In this document: in pieces, positions 7,121-14,676 of the stretch
How positions within the stretch are numbered: the first letter of the stretch is position 1
Layout of the letters: each line of letters starts with the position of its first letter
Origin: JBGSYJ01 sp041748075
Lineage (GTDB): Bacteria > Acidobacteriota > Thermoanaerobaculia > Gp7-AA8
NCBI GenBank assembly: GCA_041748075.1
Contig: JBGTDX010000028.1
Coordinates: 1 to 42,403, forward strand
Direction of reading: 5' to 3'
Length of the DNA stretch: 42,403 bases
Made by a program: the position numbers and the translations under genes
Notes under the pieces: model-generated
The model's input: the letters and a program-made list of their open reading frames with translations, nothing else
The model's database searches: none
Told to the model about the DNA's origin: nothing

Positions 7121-7706
7121 GTTGTTCCACGTGGAACATCTTCATAATCACGAGATAGTTACTATCCCCTCTCGACAGCCGATGGACGGCGGCGGGCTCG
7201 AGCCCGGCGATGTCCGGCGCGTCTGCCGTGGACTGAAAAAGTGCGACCCTTCCCCCAGACCCTAACCTGGAAACCAGAAGAGGTAACCACGTTTCGGGAT
7301 AGCCGACTGCGCGTGATGTGACCAGATCAAAGCGAAGGGAGGCTTCCAACTGAGGAACGACGTTGGCTAATCTATCACCGTAGACCAGGCAGTTCAATCC
7401 GCATTCCCTGACGGCCGTTTTCAGAAAGGCCCATTTCTTCTGGTCCGCCTCCACCAGATGGAATCGGAGTCGATCCCCGCCGAGGATCGCCAGGGGAATC
7501 GCAGGCAGCCCCCCTCCACTTCCGAAATCCAGCGCCTCGCCCGCGAGGTCCAGATGAGTCGCCGCTTCGACCGCCTCGGCTATATGCTCGTCAAGGTTCC
7601 GTCTCGCCTCAGGCCCGACGAGGTTCACCTTCGCCCCCCATTTGAGGAGCAGGTCTTTGTAGAGCTCGAGCTTCGCCGCTGTGTCGTCCATCGCCGGGCC
7701 GGCCAT
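7113..7706 (-). CDS. rsmG: 16S rRNA (guanine-N7)-methyltransferase RsmG (GidB)
   Basis: About 197 residues. The SAM-binding loop is clear (ALDFGSGGGLPAIPLAI), followed by the LVEADQKKWAFLKTAV acidic strand end and the SRAVGYPETWLPL segment typical of RsmG. The enzyme methylates G527 of 16S rRNA (E. coli numbering), and loss gives low-level streptomycin resistance. The N-terminus is short compared with E. coli, and a TGA just upstream blocks extension; ATGs at 7706 and 7691 are both possible. The frame overlaps the mnmG end by about 98 bases and runs into parA. The last residues, MKMFHVEQHG, are the translated parS palindrome. Confidence 0.93.
   Translation of the reverse strand: MAGPAMDDTAAKLELYKDLLLKWGAKVNLVGPEARRNLDEHIAEAVEAATHLDLAGEALDFGSGGGLPAIPLAILGGDRLRFHLVEADQKKWAFLKTAVRECGLNCLVYGDRLANVVPQLEASLRFDLVTSRAVGYPETWLPLLVSRLGSGGRVALFQSTADAPDIAGLEPAAVHRLSRGDSNYLVIMKMFHVEQHG
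7123..7138. promoter_or_regulatory. parS: parS centromere site 1
   Basis: TGTTCCACGTGGAACA is a perfect 16-base palindrome matching the conserved bacterial parS consensus. It sits three bases upstream of the parA start and inside the rsmG 3' end, where it encodes MFHVEQ-type residues. It lies about 7.5 kb from dnaA, within the usual origin-proximal range. Confidence 0.93.
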
Positions 7707-9582
7707 TATGCTTCAGGTGAATCCTCAGGATCGAGATCGCCGCCGACGTTACCCCACGCACCCGCGCCGCCTGCCCAAGCGAGGCCGGCCGGACGTACTC
7801 CAGCTTCTCGACGACCTCACGGGAGAGTCCCGGACGCCGGTAGGAGAAATCGGGAGGAATCGACATCGCCTCATCCCCCTCCATCTTCTCAGCCTCCCGC
7901 GCCTGCTTCTCGATGTACCCGGAATAGCGCGTCCGGCTCAGAACTCCATCCAGCTCCTCGGACGTCAGGCAGTTCAGCGCGCCGGCAAGGTCCGGGAAGC
8001 GTCGTGAAAAACCGGACGAGGAGACCATCGCGCGGGGATCGAGGTCGTGCCGCTGGAAAAGCCGGGCTACCGTGGTCGGCTCGTTGAGCGAGACGTCGAG
8101 TTTCTCGAGCCACGCGAGCGTCTCCCGATCCGGATGAACAGCAGCACTCTCCAGGCCCCGATTCGCCTCCGACATCCGCGCGACGCGGCGCTCCGCCCTT
8201 TCCAGGCGGTCTCCGTCCAGAATCCCGAGACGCTCGCCGATCGGCGTGAGGCGCTCGTAAACGGAGTCACAGCCCAGAAGAAGCCGGTGCTCCGCACGGG
8301 AGGTGAACATCCGGTACGGCTCCTCGGTACCAAGGGTGACGAGATCGTCGATCATGACGCCGATGTAGCCCTGATCCCGTCTGAGAATGAGGGGAGCTTC
8401 ACCTCGTATGCGCAGAAGTGCATTGATGCCTGCCATCAGGCCCTGTGCGGCGGCTTCCTCGTATCCGGAGGTCCCGTTGATCTGCCCGGCGAGATACAAC
8501 CCGTCGACGCCACGCACCTGGAGTGTAGCTTCGAGCTGCTCGGGGTTCACGAAGTCGTACTCGACGGCGTAGCCATAGCGGGCAATTCGAGCGTGCTCCA
8601 TCCCGGGTAGAGAGCGGACGACACCCTCCTGAACATCCGGAGGGAGAGACGTGGAGATCCCGTTGAGGTAGAGCCAGGTCGTGGTCAGACCCTCGGGCTC
8701 GACGAAAATCTGGTGGCGTTCCTTGTCGGCAAATCGCACGACTTTGTCTTCGATCGACGGGCAGTAGCGGGGGCCGGCCGATTCGATCTGACCCGAGTAC
8801 ATGGGTGCCCTGTGAAGATTCTCTCTGATGAGCTCGTGGGTCGCTTCAGTCGTATAGGTCAGATGGCAGAGAACCTGAGGAAGTGTAATCTCCGTGGTGA
8901 GAATTGAGAACGGACGGGGCTCTTCGTCGCCGGGAGCCTCTTCCATGAGGCTGAAGTCGACGGAATCACGCTCGATCCGAGGGGGCGTCCCGGTCTTGAG
9001 CCGGCCGAGCTTCAGGCCGAATTCAAGGAGAGTCTGGGAGAGCGTGTCGGCCGAAGGCTCACCGAAGCGGCCACCGGCGGTCTTGACCTCTCCAGAATGC
9101 ATGATTGCCCGCAGGAAGGTGCCGGTCGTAACGATCACAGCCGTGGCGGAAAGGTGGGTGCCGTCTGCAAGCTCGACTCCGTTCACGCGTCCTCCGGCAT
9201 GGCCGATGGAGGCTACGGAGCCTTCGATCAAGGTGACGTTCCTTTCAGATTGCAGGAGCCCCAGGACCGCCGCGGCGTACAGATCGCGATCGCACTGAGC
9301 GCGCGGCCCATGGACCGCCGGACCCTTCGATCGATTGAGAACCTTGAACTGGATTCCCGAGGCATCCGCCGCCTCTCCCATGAGGCCCCCGAGGGCATCG
9401 ATTTCCTTGACGAGATGGCCTTTTGCGAGTCCGCCGATGGCTGGATTGCAGGACATGCGACCGATCGCATCACGGATCAGGGTGATCAGTCCGACGCGGA
9501 GGCCGCCCCGTGCCGCGCTTCTGGCGGCTTCGGCGCCGGCATGTCCGCCGCCCACCACGATGATGTCGAAGGTCTGGCCCAT
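7609..9582 (-). CDS. mnmG: tRNA uridine-5-carboxymethylaminomethyl modification enzyme MnmG (GidA)
   Basis: 657 residues from the ATG at 9582, which places FDIIVVGGGHAGAEAA (the FAD dinucleotide fold) directly at the N-terminus as in homologues. Starts at 9600 or 9603 would add MFHVER-type residues that are a translated parS. Other family blocks are GRMSCNPAIGGLAKGHLVKE, LKTGTPPRI, LYLAGQINGTSGYEEAAAQG and FTSRAEHRLLL. With MnmE it makes cmnm5U at the wobble position of tRNAs. The homologous part ends near AAISILRIHLKHN; about 30 arginine- and glycine-rich residues follow, out of phase over the rsmG start. That tail could be real or the result of a base error. Confidence 0.95.
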   Translation of the reverse strand: MGQTFDIIVVGGGHAGAEAARSAARGGLRVGLITLIRDAIGRMSCNPAIGGLAKGHLVKEIDALGGLMGEAADASGIQFKVLNRSKGPAVHGPRAQCDRDLYAAAVLGLLQSERNVTLIEGSVASIGHAGGRVNGVELADGTHLSATAVIVTTGTFLRAIMHSGEVKTAGGRFGEPSADTLSQTLLEFGLKLGRLKTGTPPRIERDSVDFSLMEEAPGDEEPRPFSILTTEITLPQVLCHLTYTTEATHELIRENLHRAPMYSGQIESAGPRYCPSIEDKVVRFADKERHQIFVEPEGLTTTWLYLNGISTSLPPDVQEGVVRSLPGMEHARIARYGYAVEYDFVNPEQLEATLQVRGVDGLYLAGQINGTSGYEEAAAQGLMAGINALLRIRGEAPLILRRDQGYIGVMIDDLVTLGTEEPYRMFTSRAEHRLLLGCDSVYERLTPIGERLGILDGDRLERAERRVARMSEANRGLESAAVHPDRETLAWLEKLDVSLNEPTTVARLFQRHDLDPRAMVSSSGFSRRFPDLAGALNCLTSEELDGVLSRTRYSGYIEKQAREAEKMEGDEAMSIPPDFSYRRPGLSREVVEKLEYVRPASLGQAARVRGVTSAAISILRIHLKHNGRPGDGRHSGEARALQRPAPQMGGEGEPRRA

Positions 9583-9583
9583 A

Positions 9584-9599
9584 CGTTCCACGTGGAACA
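9584..9599. promoter_or_regulatory. parS: parS-like site 2
   Basis: CGTTCCACGTGGAACA differs from the perfect palindrome at 7123 by one outer base. It lies between mnmE and the functional mnmG start. The core GTTCCACGTGGAAC is intact, so ParB binding is likely. Confidence 0.85.
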
Positions 9600-10949
9600 T
9601 CACTTACCGATGCAAAATTTTGCGAAGATCTCGTGCAGTACGTCCTGACGCGTGATCGCCCCGGTGAGCGCTCCCAGCGCGTTGGCTGCACGGTAGAGCT
9701 CCGCCGTCAGAATTTCTTCGTTCATGCCTTGCCTGGCTGCGTCGGAAGCACTCTCGAGCGCCGCTTCGCACTCTCCGATGGCCTCTCGCTGCCGTTCGTT
9801 CACGATCGTCGGTGAACCCTCGGCCGGCGCGAACCGGCCGGCCACTTCACGATCGAAAAGCTTCAGGAAGCGATCCACGCCGAGCCCTGTCGTCACCGAG
9901 AGCCCAAGCCCGCCCTCCGGCGCCGGAGCGAGATCCGTTTTCGTGAAGACCAGCAAGGCCTCCCCGTAACCGCGCAACTCATTCCGGTCGACCTCATCCA
10001 TACCTCGAATCGAATCGACGAGATAGATCACGATGTCGGCGGCCGCCGCCGCTCGACGCGCTCGCTCGACGCCGATCGTCTCCACGGCGTCCTGGGACTC
10101 GCGCAGACCTGCTGTGTCGGTTATCGTCACCGGAAGTCCCCCGACCTCGATCGTCTCTCGCAGCAGATCACGAGTGGTTCCCGGAAGCTCCGTGACTATC
10201 GCCCGTTCCGAGCCACATAACATATTCATAAGGCTGGACTTACCTGCGTTCGGCTGTCCGAGAATCACAGCGAGTAGGCCTTCCCGGGTTGCTCGTCCCC
10301 GCTCGTAGGTAGAGCGGATCGAGCGGATGATGTCCAGGGTCGTCCCCAGTGTCTCGGCGACCTCAGCGGCCGTGATGAACTCGTAGCCTTCCTCCGCAAA
10401 GTCGAGCGCCGCTTCAAGCCTGGAGATCACGAACAGGAGGCGCTCTCGCAGTGTTCTGGTCTCCGAGCTCAGCGAGCCCTCCAGGTTGTCGAGCGATAAC
10501 CGGGCCTGAAGCTTCGTGCGCGAGGCGATCAGGTCGTGGACCGACTCGGCCTGTACCAGGTCGAGCTTGCCGTTGAGCACGGCGCGTTCGGTGAACTCGC
10601 CAGGTTCGGCGATTCGTGCGCCCGACTCGACCGCCGCCCGGATCACGAGATCGACCAGAAGCGGGTTTCCGTGGAGCGTGAGCTCGGCCATGTCGTTCCC
10701 GGTAAACGAGCGCGGCGCGTGGTAGCAGGTGACCATCGCCTCGTCGATCAGTACTCCGCGATGGCGAATGGCGCGCAGGACCGCTCTCCTCTCGGGCGGC
10801 ACGTCCGATTCAGTCAACGTATTGACGATATGCAGAGACTCCGGACCGTCCAGACGAACGATTGCAAGGGCCGATCGGACCTGGGAGGTCGCCGGCGCAA
10901 CGATCGTGTCGAACAAACTCGATGTTGCCTCGCTGAAAAGTTCGTTCAT
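9600..10949 (-). CDS. mnmE: tRNA modification GTPase MnmE (TrmE)
   Basis: 449 residues, normal for the family. The N-terminal tetrahydrofolate-binding domain covers about 13-130 (IVAPATSQVRSALAIVRLDG, PGEFTERAVLNGKLDL). The G domain has GQPNAGKSS at 231-239, ELPGTTRD, and DTAG at 278-281; the guanine-specificity motif reads FTKTD rather than NKxD. The C-terminal CIGK, with the conserved cysteine at 446, is present. The protein works with MnmG on wobble uridines and hydrolyses GTP through K-dependent G-domain dimerisation. The jag stop lies 48 bases upstream of its start, and the mnmG frame begins at its stop codon. Confidence 0.97.
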   Translation of the reverse strand: MNELFSEATSSLFDTIVAPATSQVRSALAIVRLDGPESLHIVNTLTESDVPPERRAVLRAIRHRGVLIDEAMVTCYHAPRSFTGNDMAELTLHGNPLLVDLVIRAAVESGARIAEPGEFTERAVLNGKLDLVQAESVHDLIASRTKLQARLSLDNLEGSLSSETRTLRERLLFVISRLEAALDFAEEGYEFITAAEVAETLGTTLDIIRSIRSTYERGRATREGLLAVILGQPNAGKSSLMNMLCGSERAIVTELPGTTRDLLRETIEVGGLPVTITDTAGLRESQDAVETIGVERARRAAAAADIVIYLVDSIRGMDEVDRNELRGYGEALLVFTKTDLAPAPEGGLGLSVTTGLGVDRFLKLFDREVAGRFAPAEGSPTIVNERQREAIGECEAALESASDAARQGMNEEILTAELYRAANALGALTGAITRQDVLHEIFAKFCIGK

Positions 10950-10997
10950 GGTAAATGCGTGGCGTCGCCATGGTGCAGGGACGGCGGCGCAGTTTAC

Positions 10998-11837
10998 TTA
11001 CTCGTTGGCGGATGTCTTGCGCTCGACGATCGCGACACGTTTGTAGAAACCATCGCCCCGCGACTCGGTGGTCACCAGATCGTCATCTTCGAGTGCGAGA
11101 TGAACGATCCTGCGTTCGACCGGACTCATGGCAGGCAGCAGTTGTTCTCCGTCACCCGAACGCACCCGTTCTGCGAGGTCGCGGGCGAGCTGGCCAAGCT
11201 GCTCGAGCCGCTGTTGCTTGAACCCTGCACAATCGAACTCGAACGGTTTCTCGGCGGATCGCCCGCCGAGTGCTTTGGTGGCCAGAACCTGCAGCGAGTC
11301 GAGCAACTCGCCGTCGCGCGCGATCAGTTCGACCGATGACGGGCCGTAGAAGTTCACGCGCACGACGTCCTGGTTCTCGCTCGTCCGAACCTCGAGGTCG
11401 AGACCCGAGAGCTCGATCACCCGCTGAATCCACTCGTGGGCGCGAAGCGCCTCGGGAGATTCAGGCTCCTGATCGGGGGCGTGCTCGAAAGCCTGCTCGC
11501 GAAGCTCGGGGGGTATCGTCGTGGCAAAACGCTGCCCTCCGCCATCCCTGGATTCGTGACGGCCTCGCCCGGATCGGCCTGCCCTGTCCCGTTGACCCCG
11601 CCGTGGTCTTTCGCGGTCGCCTCTCGACTCCCGCGCAGAGCTTCTCGGCGGAGGCGCATCGGCCGTCGGGGCCTCAGCGATCTCCGCTTCGATCACCACG
11701 CGTCTGGTTCCACCCAGGAACCCTCGCTTTTCCAGAACGACGTGGTACGAGACTCGGAATCGGTCCACTCCGAGAGCTTCAGCCGCGTTGCCGATTGCCT
11801 CTTCGAGATTCTTTCCCTCGAACCGTTGGCCGCTCAT
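10998..11837 (-). CDS. jag: Jag/KhpB (EloR) RNA-binding protein
   Basis: 279 residues in the standard order. A Jag-N domain is at 1-52 (FEGKNLEEAIGNAAEALGV, VLEKRGFLGG). A long arginine/glutamate/glycine-rich linker covers about 55-125. A KH domain runs from 135 to 205 (IELSGLDLEV, then IARDGELLDSLQVLATKAL). An R3H domain covers roughly 205-275 (MSPVERRIVHLALEDDD). These proteins bind RNA and influence cell elongation in Gram-positives. Adjacency to yidC is conserved across bacteria, hence the name SpoIIIJ-associated. The linker is longer and more RGG-like than usual, possibly adding RNA affinity. Confidence 0.94.
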   Translation of the reverse strand: MSGQRFEGKNLEEAIGNAAEALGVDRFRVSYHVVLEKRGFLGGTRRVVIEAEIAEAPTADAPPPRSSARESRGDRERPRRGQRDRAGRSGRGRHESRDGGGQRFATTIPPELREQAFEHAPDQEPESPEALRAHEWIQRVIELSGLDLEVRTSENQDVVRVNFYGPSSVELIARDGELLDSLQVLATKALGGRSAEKPFEFDCAGFKQQRLEQLGQLARDLAERVRSGDGEQLLPAMSPVERRIVHLALEDDDLVTTESRGDGFYKRVAIVERKTSANE

Positions 11838-11859
11838 ACGCGCTCCTTGTTCGCCTGCA

Positions 11860-13524
11860 TCACTTCGAGACTTCGAGAGGATGGTCTTTCCAGTAGCGAT
11901 TCATGATTGCCTGTTGTGCGATCGTCAAGACATTCTGAACGAGCCAGTAGAGCACCAGCCCGCTCGGAAAATCCTTGAAGATGAACCCGAACACGAGCGG
12001 AAGGACCATGAAGATCCTGCGTTGCATGGGATCGAGCGTCGTTGGCGTCATCCATTGCTGGATGAACATCGTCGCAGTCATGAGAATCGGCGTGATGTAG
12101 TAAGGATCCGGAGCCGAAAGGTCCCGGATCCAGCCGATGAATTCCGCGCCGCGTAACTCGATGGCATTGGACAGGAGTCCGTAGAACGCCCAGAGAATGG
12201 GAAGCTGAAGCAGGATCGGAAGGCATCCACTCATCGGGTTGATGCCTTCCTGCTGATAGAGCTTCATCATCTCGACGTTCATCTTCTGTCGCTGTTCTGC
12301 GTCTGTTTTCGCCTTCTTGTACTTGTCCTTGAGAGCGTTGACCTTCGGCTGTACGCTCTGCATCTTCTTCATCGAGACGATGGCTTTGTGCTGGAGCGGA
12401 TAGAGAAGCAGTTTGATGACGACGGTCAGAGCCACGATCGCCCAGCCGTAGTTTCCGATGTACGAGTAGAACCAGATCAGAGCCGTCAGCAGAAAGCGGC
12501 CGATCAGGCCGAACCATCCGAACTTGAGAGTCTTTTCCAGCCCGTAGGCTTCCAGGATGTCCGCCTGCTTCGGTCCGAAGAAGGCGTTGCCCGCCACGCG
12601 ACCGCCGAGCGAGTTCACCGCCGCGTAGATCTCGCGACGGCCCTGCTCGATGTTTGGTCCGGTCGGTACGAGCACGGATCGGAGGATGGTGTTTCCACCG
12701 ACGGCAGGTTTGATCGCGACGAGGAAATAGTTGTCTTCGATTCCTATGAATGCCACTCGCTCCTGAAACACGGCCAACGGAGGCGCTTTCTCTCTCGCCA
12801 GCACATCGAGAGAATCGTCGATCTGGGTGACACCGTTCCCGGTAGTCAGGAACTGCGTGTCCTGGGACGCCGCATCGCTCGTCCGGATTCCAGGTCCGAT
12901 CGCAACGCGGTATGGCACTTCCGTACCGGTGAGCCTCACATCGAAGTCGAACTGATAGGCGGGTCCGAGCCGGAAAACCTTCCGGATCTCCTCGCCTCGC
13001 TCGGATTGATAGCGATACGTGAGGGTCGTCACCCGGCGCTCGACCATCTCCTCGACCAGGTAAAGCGACGTGTTGGCGAGTCGCGTGAGTCTGCCATCCG
13101 CGGTTTCCAGGGCAAACGGAAAGTCAGAGTTGGAGCGGGGGCGCGCCTTGACCAGATCCACGAGAGATCCGTCATCGTTGCGGTAATCCTTGAGCCGGAA
13201 CGAGAGCAGCTGTGCTCCTCGATTCGAGAAGCGGGCTATGTAGAGCGGCGTCTCGACAACATTCTCCTGAACCATCGCGGCCTGAATGGCAGCAGCCGAT
13301 GGAGCGGCCTGGGGTGAGGTTTCCGCTGTGGTGACCGGAACCGGTGGCGGAGATTGCAGTTGAGGACTGGGCGTATCATCCAGGGCGCGGACGGCCGGTT
13401 CGGCTGCTTCCTTCGACTCGACCCTCGGCTGCGCGAGCTGCGGGAAAAATCTCGGAGCCAGGGCTCCCCAGGCCCACAGAAACGCAATCGAGATCAGCAC
13501 TGCAACGAAAATTCGTTTTTCCAT
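11860..13524 (-). CDS. yidC: Membrane protein insertase YidC (long, diderm type)
   Basis: 554 residues. An N-terminal membrane anchor (FVAVLISIAFLWAWGALAP) and a proline-rich linker precede the large periplasmic P1 beta domain (about 80-330), which is found in Gram-negative YidC. The insertase core then has its membrane segments, including YGWAIVALTVVIKLLLYPL with the catalytic groove around it, a cytosolic K-rich loop (KMQSVQPKVNALKDKYKKAK) and the hairpin with GCLPILLQLPILWAFYGLL. It inserts membrane proteins alone or with SecYEG. The yidD stop is next to its start. P1 presence argues for a diderm host. Confidence 0.97.
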   Translation of the reverse strand: MEKRIFVAVLISIAFLWAWGALAPRFFPQLAQPRVESKEAAEPAVRALDDTPSPQLQSPPPVPVTTAETSPQAAPSAAAIQAAMVQENVVETPLYIARFSNRGAQLLSFRLKDYRNDDGSLVDLVKARPRSNSDFPFALETADGRLTRLANTSLYLVEEMVERRVTTLTYRYQSERGEEIRKVFRLGPAYQFDFDVRLTGTEVPYRVAIGPGIRTSDAASQDTQFLTTGNGVTQIDDSLDVLAREKAPPLAVFQERVAFIGIEDNYFLVAIKPAVGGNTILRSVLVPTGPNIEQGRREIYAAVNSLGGRVAGNAFFGPKQADILEAYGLEKTLKFGWFGLIGRFLLTALIWFYSYIGNYGWAIVALTVVIKLLLYPLQHKAIVSMKKMQSVQPKVNALKDKYKKAKTDAEQRQKMNVEMMKLYQQEGINPMSGCLPILLQLPILWAFYGLLSNAIELRGAEFIGWIRDLSAPDPYYITPILMTATMFIQQWMTPTTLDPMQRRIFMVLPLVFGFIFKDFPSGLVLYWLVQNVLTIAQQAIMNRYWKDHPLEVSK

Positions 13525-13525
13525 G

Positions 13526-13735
13526 CTACGGGACAGGGTCCCAACCTCCTGGATTGAACGGATGGCAGCGGAAGAGGCGCCTTGCAGCGAGCCAGCCCCC
13601 TTTTAGCACACCGTGCCGCGAGACAGCATCGAACGCGTAGACCGAGCAGGTGGGCTCGAAACGACACATCGGGGGCAGTAGCGGCGAGATGAATCTCTTG
13701 TACGAGCGGAGAAGAATGAGAATGATCGCACGCAT
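13526..13735 (-). CDS. yidD: Membrane protein insertion efficiency factor YidD
   Basis: 69 residues with the whole family signature: LLRSYKRFISPLLPPMCRFE, then PTCSVYAFDAVSRHGVLKG, then RRLFRCHPFNPGGWDPVP. The three conserved cysteines are present. It sits between rnpA and yidC as in most bacteria, one base before the yidC start, and helps YidC/Sec insertion by an unclear mechanism. Confidence 0.97.
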   Translation of the reverse strand: MRAIILILLRSYKRFISPLLPPMCRFEPTCSVYAFDAVSRHGVLKGGWLAARRLFRCHPFNPGGWDPVP

Positions 13736-13757
13736 TTTCGAGAGTCTGCCCGGCGCT

Positions 13758-14114
13758 TCAGGGCCGCGAACCCGCTGACCGCCGCAACAGCCTCGTCAGG
13801 TCGGCCGAGAATTCCGCAAACGTCACTGAGGCTGCGGTTGGTTTGACGTTGATGACGAGGTCGATGCCAAGCGGATCCAGCCCGGCAGCCGTGCGCATCG
13901 TCCTGAAAACTTCTCTGCACCACCGGCGAAGTCGGTTCCTGACGTGCGCCTTTCCGGCTTTCTTCGTAACCGTAATACCCAATCGGGGATGCCCCAGTTC
14001 GTTTGGTCGAACGAACAGCACGGAATGGCGGCCGAAATCCTTCCCGCCTGTTTCATAAATCGCAAGAAAGTCTCGCCGTTTTGCGATCCTCTGCTCCCGC
14101 GGGAGAGTCTGCAT
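13758..14114 (-). CDS. rnpA: Ribonuclease P protein component RnpA
   Basis: 118 residues from the ATG at 14114, chosen because homologues begin just before LPREQRIAKRRDF. Upstream in-frame starts up to 14153 would translate part of a REP-like repeat. The RNR motif is seen in KKAGKAHVRNRLRRWCREVF, with the FVRPNELGHPRLGITV strand before it. RnpA binds the P RNA and the pre-tRNA leader in 5' maturation of tRNAs. The gap to rpmH (about 160 bases) is larger than usual and filled by repeats. No strong ribosome binding site is visible for any candidate start. Confidence 0.92.
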   Translation of the reverse strand: MQTLPREQRIAKRRDFLAIYETGGKDFGRHSVLFVRPNELGHPRLGITVTKKAGKAHVRNRLRRWCREVFRTMRTAAGLDPLGIDLVINVKPTAASVTFAEFSADLTRLLRRSAGSRP

Positions 14115-14136
14115 GGTCGGAATGGCGAGCGGGAGT

Positions 14137-14230
14137 GTCATCATCCTGAACAAAACTGAGAATGCGAGGTAGGGGGTACGTCTGCTCCTGAGGAAAATCT
14201 CCCTGGCTCAGGATGACGTCCGCCAGGGAG
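14137..14230. repeat. Degenerate REP-like element and hairpin between rpmH and rnpA
   Basis: TCATCCTGAAC at 14141 and CTCAGGATGACG near 14207 form the outer arms of a decayed copy of the element seen at 4984 and 21182. Next to it, CTCCCTGG (14200-14207) and CCAGGGAG (14223-14230) form a perfect eight-base stem. In the minus-strand transcript this structure lies between rpmH and rnpA and could attenuate transcription or protect the abundant rpmH message. Confidence 0.6.
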
Positions 14231-14274
14231 ATTCGACCAGAACGAGGATCTTCCGGTCGCGGTCGTCCCGGCGA

Positions 14275-14409
14275 CTAGACTGCCAGGCGCTTGCGACCCT
14301 TCCGGCGGCGAGCCGAGAGAATCGCGCGGCCGGTCCTGGTGCGCATCCGGACGAGAAATCCGTGCGTACGCTTGCGACGGCGATTGTTCGGCTGAAATGT
14401 ACGTTTCAT
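14275..14409 (-). CDS. rpmH: 50S ribosomal protein L34
   Basis: A 44-residue protein too short for most open-frame lists. The sequence reads MKRTFQPNNRRRKRTHGFLV, continues RMRTRTGRAILSARRRKGRK and ends RLAV, an unmistakable L34. It lies immediately upstream of rnpA, as in nearly all bacteria, and is the first gene behind the promoter at 14445-14473. L34 binds 23S rRNA in the large subunit. Confidence 0.97.
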   Translation of the reverse strand: MKRTFQPNNRRRKRTHGFLVRMRTRTGRAILSARRRKGRKRLAV

Positions 14410-14444
14410 GTCGTAAGTCCTAACCCTTTGAAAAGAAAGCGGTG

Positions 14445-14473
14445 AGTATAGCGAGGCGCCAATCGGGGGTCAA
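14445..14473 (-). promoter_or_regulatory. Sigma-70-type promoter of the rpmH operon
   Basis: On the minus strand TTGACC (14473-14468), a 17-base spacer and TATACT (14450-14445) form a near-consensus housekeeping promoter. Its start would fall about 30 bases before rpmH. It is the only strong promoter I see for the eleven-gene run down to the bactofilin. Confidence 0.8.
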
Positions 14474-14563
14474 TGGACACCCTGCCAGACCGGCCAAACG
14501 CGCTGCCGGGAAGGCCTATTCCAGAGAGCGGTTCGTTCCCTTCCAGAAAGCTCTCGAGATTCC

Positions 14564-14592
14564 TTGAAGAGGACAATTCGCTATGCTAGACT
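14564..14592 (+). promoter_or_regulatory. Candidate dnaA promoter
   Basis: TTGAAG (14564-14569), 17 bases, then TAGACT (14587-14592), each matching four of six consensus bases. The transcript would start near 14600, just before the DnaA-box cluster, so DnaA could repress its own gene there. Confidence 0.5.
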
Positions 14593-14616
14593 CGCAACCC
14601 CTTTTCCCAATATTTA

Positions 14617-14647
14617 TTTTCCACAATTGTGGAAATCTTGTGGAATA
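14617..14647. promoter_or_regulatory. DnaA-box cluster upstream of dnaA
   Basis: TTTTCCACA (14617-14625, plus), ATTTCCACA (14628-14636, read on minus) and TATTCCACA (14639-14647, minus) resemble the DnaA box TTATCCACA. The first two form the palindrome TTTCCACAATTGTGGAAA. AT-rich TATTTATTTT lies just left. The cluster could serve autoregulation or form one half of a bipartite origin. Confidence 0.7.
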
Positions 14648-14676
14648 TCAGAGGGATACGATTTCCACCCCCGGCC

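Noticed and set aside
9583..9603. N-terminal MFHVER residues of MnmG
   Set aside because: These are the translated parS-like palindrome; the FAD-binding fold starts right after the ATG at 9582.
14629..14676. Upstream GTG start for dnaA
   Set aside because: It lies within the DnaA-box palindrome and adds sixteen residues absent from DnaA proteins; the ATG at 14677 matches the normal N-terminus.
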